A DNA stretch of 8,886 bases, taken from contig CAAEUQ010000053.1 of assembly GCA_900759005.1 (NCBI GenBank), positions 1-8,886 of the forward strand, written 5' to 3'. A program made the position numbers and the translations under genes. Origin of the DNA: Clostridia bacterium. Its GTDB lineage: Bacteria; Bacillota; Clostridia; Christensenellales; Aristaeellaceae. How positions within the stretch are numbered: the stretch's first letter is position 1; the number at the start of each line of letters is the position of its first letter. The notes below the pieces were generated by a model. The model did not search any database, was not told where the DNA came from, and saw nothing but the letters and a program-made list of their open reading frames with translations. This document shows positions 5,960 through 8,886 of this stretch, in pieces.

Positions 5960-6421
5960 TCAGTCTCGCGCGTCGATCATTTCGACTTTCGCGCGCCTCC
6001 CCATCCATTCGTAGTATTCGCGCCAGACCGAAAGCGCCTGCAGCGGCGCCTTTTCTCCGCAAATTTCGCGCGTTTCGGCAATCTGAAAGGACTTCAGACT
6101 GCAATCGTGTTCGATTTCGCCCTCGCGAATCGTAAACCCGCCCATCAGATCCACGTCAACGCCGCCGATTACAAATTCAAAGAAATATTTCGTTCCATAC
6201 TGCGCCGCAGGACTCGCTGCCTTCATCGCACCCATCGATTTAAGAATGTCCTTCGCCCGCAGCGCCCGATCGGTTTGCACCATAATATCCAGATCGTCGA
6301 ACCGGTCGGCGACGCCGTTCAGATACAGCATCGCCGACGCGCCGAGCGCCCATTGAATTTCCGCTGCATTCAGCCGATTCGCGATTTGCGCGAGCACGCG
6401 CAGCTTTCCATCCGCGCTCAT
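5960..6421 (-). CDS. Small nucleotidyltransferase-fold protein
   Basis: The 153 residues show the hallmarks of the polymerase-beta-like nucleotidyltransferase superfamily. These are the glycine-serine turn LGASAML (26-32), followed 14 residues later by the metal-binding pair Asp43/Asp45 in RFDDLDIMVQ. A third acidic strand lies in IGGVDVDLMGGF (Asp89/Asp91). Family members transfer an NMP to a small molecule, protein or RNA, and include aminoglycoside nucleotidyltransferases and the AbiEii/MNT toxins. With all three acidic positions present, an active enzyme is plausible. The substrate cannot be told, and there is no HEPN or AbiEi-like partner next to it. The start at 6421 overlaps the glycosidase stop as ATGA and has AGGA directly before it, so translation is coupled to the glycosidase. 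The next gene begins 2 nt after its stop. Confidence 0.8.
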   Translation of the reverse strand: MSADGKLRVLAQIANRLNAAEIQWALGASAMLYLNGVADRFDDLDIMVQTDRALRAKDILKSMGAMKAASPAAQYGTKYFFEFVIGGVDVDLMGGFTIREGEIEHDCSLKSFQIAETREICGEKAPLQALSVWREYYEWMGRRAKVEMIDARD

Positions 6422-8673
6422 TCCTGAATGCGATTCAGCGCCGCGATCATTTCTTCCAGCATCTTATCCGAAACCTGCCCGCCGCCGAACGATTTCAGCG
6501 CGTGCAGCGGCATGAATCCGACCATCGCGTTCATCATTCCGCTCATGGAATCGTCCTTCGGAACGCCGCCAAACTGTGCCATCATACCGCCCATCACCGG
6601 CTGGAGAATCGGCTGCGAGCCCGGAATTTTCATCAAATCGCCGAACGTGGTGTCCATCGTCACGCGCACCGGAATCGGCTTGCCCGCTTCGATTTCAATC
6701 GTCTTTGCCGCGCGGATGTCCCTTGACGACGCGCCGATGCGGATTTCATATGCGCCGCCCTCGACGTACCAGTCGCGAATCGCGCTCTCGTAATACGCAA
6801 ACGCCCGCGGATTCAATTCAAATTCGACCGTTTCCGTCTTTCCGGGCGCGATATACACCTTTTCAAAGCCCTTCAGCTCCTGTTCAGGGCGCGCTGCGCC
6901 GTCGTGCGCGGAATGCACGTACAGCTGAACGACCTCCTTCGCACCCATGTGCCCGACATTTTTAACGTCGATCGCCACACGGACGCCCTCGCCCTGCGCG
7001 ATTTTCTCCTTATTCACGCGCAGATTGGAATATTCAAACTGCGTATAGCTCAGCCCGTGCCCAAACGCCCAGCGCACCGGCATTTTCCTCGTGTCATACC
7101 AGCGATAGCCGACGTAGATCCCCTCGCGATATTCCACCTGATCGCCGTTTCCGGGGAAATTCAGATAGGACGGATTGTCCTCCAGGTGCATCGGGAAGCT
7201 TTCGGCGAGCTTGCCGGACGGCGAAACCGCGCCGAACAGCAGATCGACCGTTGCGCCGCCGACTGCCTGTCCGCCCAGATACATTTCGAGAATGCCCCCG
7301 ACCTTGTCCGCCCACGGCATTTCGACGGGCGAACCGTTGTGCAGCACGACCACGACGCGATCGTTGACCGCGCAAACCGCATCGATCAGCGCATTCTGAT
7401 TCTCCGGCATCCGCATATGGCTGCGATCGTAGCCCTCGGATTCATACGCGTCCGTAAGCCCGACGAACAGCACCGCCACGTCCGCTTTCTTCGCGAGCGC
7501 CACGGCTTCCGCCTGCAATTCGGGGTTCACCTGATCGGTATCGATCGAATAGCCTTTCGCATACTCCACCTTTGCGACCGACCTCACCGCCTGAAGCGCG
7601 CTCGTAATTTCGGAAGCGTTGATATGCGAGCTGCCGCCGCCCTGATAGCGCGGCGTTTCGGCAAACGCGCCGATGAATGCGATTTTGCCCTTGCTCTTCA
7701 GCGGGAGAACGCCGTCGTTTTTCAAAAGCACGGCGCTTTCGCGCGCGATTTTGCGCGCCTGATGATGCTGCGCGCCCAGGAAGAAATCGGGATCCTTCTT
7801 CCGGTTCTCGGTAAATTTCTGAATAACGTTCAGCACGCGTTCGACCGCTTCATTCACATATTTTTCGTCCAGCACACCGTCGCGCACCGCGTCGGCAAGC
7901 TGCTTATCCGCGCTATCGCCCAAGCTCGGCATCGCGAGATCCATGCCCGCGCGCACGCCCTCGATATGATCGCTGCACGCGCCCCAGTCGGTCATGGTCA
8001 TGCCTTCAAAGCCCCATTCGCCGCGCAGCAGATCATTCAGCAGCCACCGGTTTTCGCTGGAATACACGCCGCCGATCTTGTTGTACGAACACATGATCGT
8101 CCACGGCTTTCCCTTTTTGATCGCGGTTTCAAACGGCGCCAGATAGATTTCGCGCTTCGTTCGCTCATCTGCGAGCACGCTTACGGACATTCGCCGCGTT
8201 TCCTGATTGTTCATCGCGAAATGCTTTACGCTCGTGCCCACGTTTTTGCTCTGAACGCCCAAAATCAGCGCCGCCGCCATTTCACCCGCGAGATAGGGGT
8301 CCTCCGAGAAGTATTCAAAATTGCGCCCGCAGAGCGGCGAACGCTTGATGTTCGTTCCGGGGCCCAGAATCACCGCGACGTCCTCCTGCTGGCACATTTC
8401 GCCCAGCGCTTCGCCCATTTCATAAATCAATTCTCGATCAAACGAACACGCCGTCGCCGCCGCAGTCGGAAATGCAGTCGCGGGAACGGACGCGTTCAAG
8501 CCCAGATGGTCGCTTGTTCCTGCCTGTTTGCGCAGTCCGTGCGGGCCGTCTGTTACCATAATTTCCGGAATGCCGAGCCGCTCCACGCCCTTCAAATGCC
8601 AAAAATCCTTGCCGGACAGCAGCGCCGTCTTTTCCTCAAGCGTCATTTCCGAAATAATTCTCTGAATATCCAT
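6418..8673 (-). CDS. Glycoside hydrolase family 3 beta-glucosidase-type enzyme
   Basis: This 751-residue enzyme probably releases terminal sugars from beta-glucosides or related oligosaccharides by the retaining mechanism. The N-terminal (beta/alpha)8 domain (about 10-290) has MTLEEKTALLSG, VTDGPHGLRKQ, the KHFAMNNQETRR loop (150-161) and the nucleophile Asp229 in MTMTDWGA. The second domain (about 310-540) has ESAVLLKNDGVLPL, YESEGYDR with the likely acid/base Glu413 (Glu411 is the alternative), and FGHGLSYTQFEY. A fibronectin-III-like domain follows (about 565-660; VVQLYV, RPEQELKGFEKV). A final tail of about 85 residues is Met-rich. No signal peptide is present, so it acts in the cytoplasm on imported sugar. 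The ATG at 8673 has GGAGG (8681-8685) 7 nt upstream; the in-frame ATG at 8715 has no such site. It lies 57 nt after the permease gene. Exact substrate (glucoside or xyloside) is uncertain. Confidence 0.95.
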   Translation of the reverse strand: MDIQRIISEMTLEEKTALLSGKDFWHLKGVERLGIPEIMVTDGPHGLRKQAGTSDHLGLNASVPATAFPTAAATACSFDRELIYEMGEALGEMCQQEDVAVILGPGTNIKRSPLCGRNFEYFSEDPYLAGEMAAALILGVQSKNVGTSVKHFAMNNQETRRMSVSVLADERTKREIYLAPFETAIKKGKPWTIMCSYNKIGGVYSSENRWLLNDLLRGEWGFEGMTMTDWGACSDHIEGVRAGMDLAMPSLGDSADKQLADAVRDGVLDEKYVNEAVERVLNVIQKFTENRKKDPDFFLGAQHHQARKIARESAVLLKNDGVLPLKSKGKIAFIGAFAETPRYQGGGSSHINASEITSALQAVRSVAKVEYAKGYSIDTDQVNPELQAEAVALAKKADVAVLFVGLTDAYESEGYDRSHMRMPENQNALIDAVCAVNDRVVVVLHNGSPVEMPWADKVGGILEMYLGGQAVGGATVDLLFGAVSPSGKLAESFPMHLEDNPSYLNFPGNGDQVEYREGIYVGYRWYDTRKMPVRWAFGHGLSYTQFEYSNLRVNKEKIAQGEGVRVAIDVKNVGHMGAKEVVQLYVHSAHDGAARPEQELKGFEKVYIAPGKTETVEFELNPRAFAYYESAIRDWYVEGGAYEIRIGASSRDIRAAKTIEIEAGKPIPVRVTMDTTFGDLMKIPGSQPILQPVMGGMMAQFGGVPKDDSMSGMMNAMVGFMPLHALKSFGGGQVSDKMLEEMIAALNRIQE

Positions 8674-8692
8674 TTTTGGCCTCCATCGATTG

Positions 8693-8724
8693 AAAAGGCG
8701 CGAACCCAAATTCAAGTCCGCGCC
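8693..8724 (-). terminator. Intercistronic stem-loop between the permease and glycosidase genes
   Basis: On the minus strand GGCGCG (8724-8719) pairs with CGCGCC (8702-8697), and weaker inner pairs are possible. TTTT (8696-8693) follows. It starts 6 nt after the permease stop codon and ends before the glycosidase ribosome site. It could be a leaky terminator that lowers glycosidase expression relative to the transporter, or a 3' end that protects the transporter mRNA. Confidence 0.5.
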
Positions 8725-8730
8725 ACAAAA

Positions 8731-8886
8731 TTAAGCGTTCTTTTCCTTGCGCTGCATCAGCACTGCGGCGACCACGATCGCGCCCTTGAACGCGTCCGTC
8801 AGGAACGAATCGACCCCCAGCAGAATCAGCAGGTTGTTCATCAAGCCGATGATCAAAACGCCCAGAATTGTTCCGACGATTGAGCC
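8731..8886 (-). CDS. Ribose-type sugar ABC transporter permease (C-terminal 51 residues only)
   Basis: Translation of the minus strand from the window edge to the TAA at 8731 gives 51 residues. The segment GTILGVLIIGLMNNLLILLGV is followed by DSFLTDAFKGAIVVAAVLMQ and a basic end RKEKNA. This matches the last two hydrophobic segments and tail of RbsC-family permeases (BPD_transp_2), which form the membrane channel of ABC importers for ribose, xylose and similar sugars. The rest of the gene, and any ATPase and binding-protein genes, lie beyond the right edge. Its place just before a cytoplasmic glycosidase suggests that the imported sugar is a short glycoside or that the two share an inducer. 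The family call is firm from this end; the exact sugar is not. Confidence 0.82.
   Translation of the reverse strand, partial: GSIVGTILGVLIIGLMNNLLILLGVDSFLTDAFKGAIVVAAVLMQRKEKNA

Noticed and set aside
5958..6104. Longer N-terminus for the 157-residue membrane protein
   Set aside because: It would lie inside the nucleotidyltransferase gene and encode a basic, non-hydrophobic stretch with no ribosome site; the ATG 2 nt after the upstream stop fits the operon pattern.
5960..6421. A type IV (AbiE) or HEPN/MNT toxin-antitoxin pair
   Set aside because: The nucleotidyltransferase fold fits broadly, but no AbiEi-like winged-helix or HEPN partner is adjacent; the neighbours are a glycosidase and membrane proteins.
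6904..8883. A 659-residue open frame opposite the GH3 gene
   Set aside because: His/Arg-rich low-complexity translation typical of the antisense of a G+C-rich gene; no start signals, and it runs across a gene boundary on the other strand.
1..8886. CRISPR array, insertion sequence, prophage, tRNA or rRNA
   Set aside because: No regularly spaced repeats, transposase or integrase motifs, terminal inverted repeats, or cloverleaf/rRNA sequences were seen on either strand.

Overview
The window looks like a chromosomal segment of an anaerobic, fermentative Bacillota (Clostridia-type, plausibly gut-associated). The evidence is indirect: purine-rich AGGAGG-like ribosome binding sites, four sigma-A type promoters that all have 17-bp spacers, an intracellular PepC-type peptidase, a GH3 beta-glucosidase behind a ribose-type ABC permease, and medium-high G+C with GCG/CGC-rich coding. 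No 16S, tRNA, phage, IS or CRISPR sequence is present, so genus cannot be given.

Layout. (1) 1-1346, minus strand: a secreted branched-chain amino-acid-type ABC substrate-binding protein with a near-consensus promoter. Any partner permease or ATPase genes would lie off the left edge. (2) 1347-1555: intergenic DNA with short direct and inverted repeats. (3) 1556-2663, minus strand: monocistronic galE with its own promoter and intrinsic terminator. (4) 2695-3548, plus strand: an AraC-family regulator divergent from galE. (5) 3551-5014, plus strand: pepC (bleomycin-hydrolase family cysteine aminopeptidase) with its own promoter and a 12-bp terminator hairpin. (6) 5025-5145: a run of hairpins ending in a second terminator. 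(7) 5143-8886, minus strand: one tightly packed operon read from the right edge, comprising a sugar ABC permease (C-terminus only), a GH3 glycosidase, a small nucleotidyltransferase-fold protein and two small membrane proteins. The last four genes are joined by two 4-bp ATGA overlaps and one 2-nt gap.

How the genes fit together. The right-hand operon reads as uptake of a sugar or short beta-glucoside followed by cytoplasmic hydrolysis, because the GH3 enzyme has no signal peptide. The nucleotidyltransferase and the two membrane proteins are translationally coupled to it, but their role is unknown. galE supplies UDP-galactose and, judging by a cysteine at the substrate-gate position, perhaps also UDP-GalNAc. 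pepC and the substrate-binding protein point to peptide and amino-acid use.

I do not see a proven new system. The best leads are the nucleotidyltransferase plus two-membrane-protein module, the C-terminal extension of PepC past its functionally important end, the hairpin chain after pepC, and the GalE gate residue.
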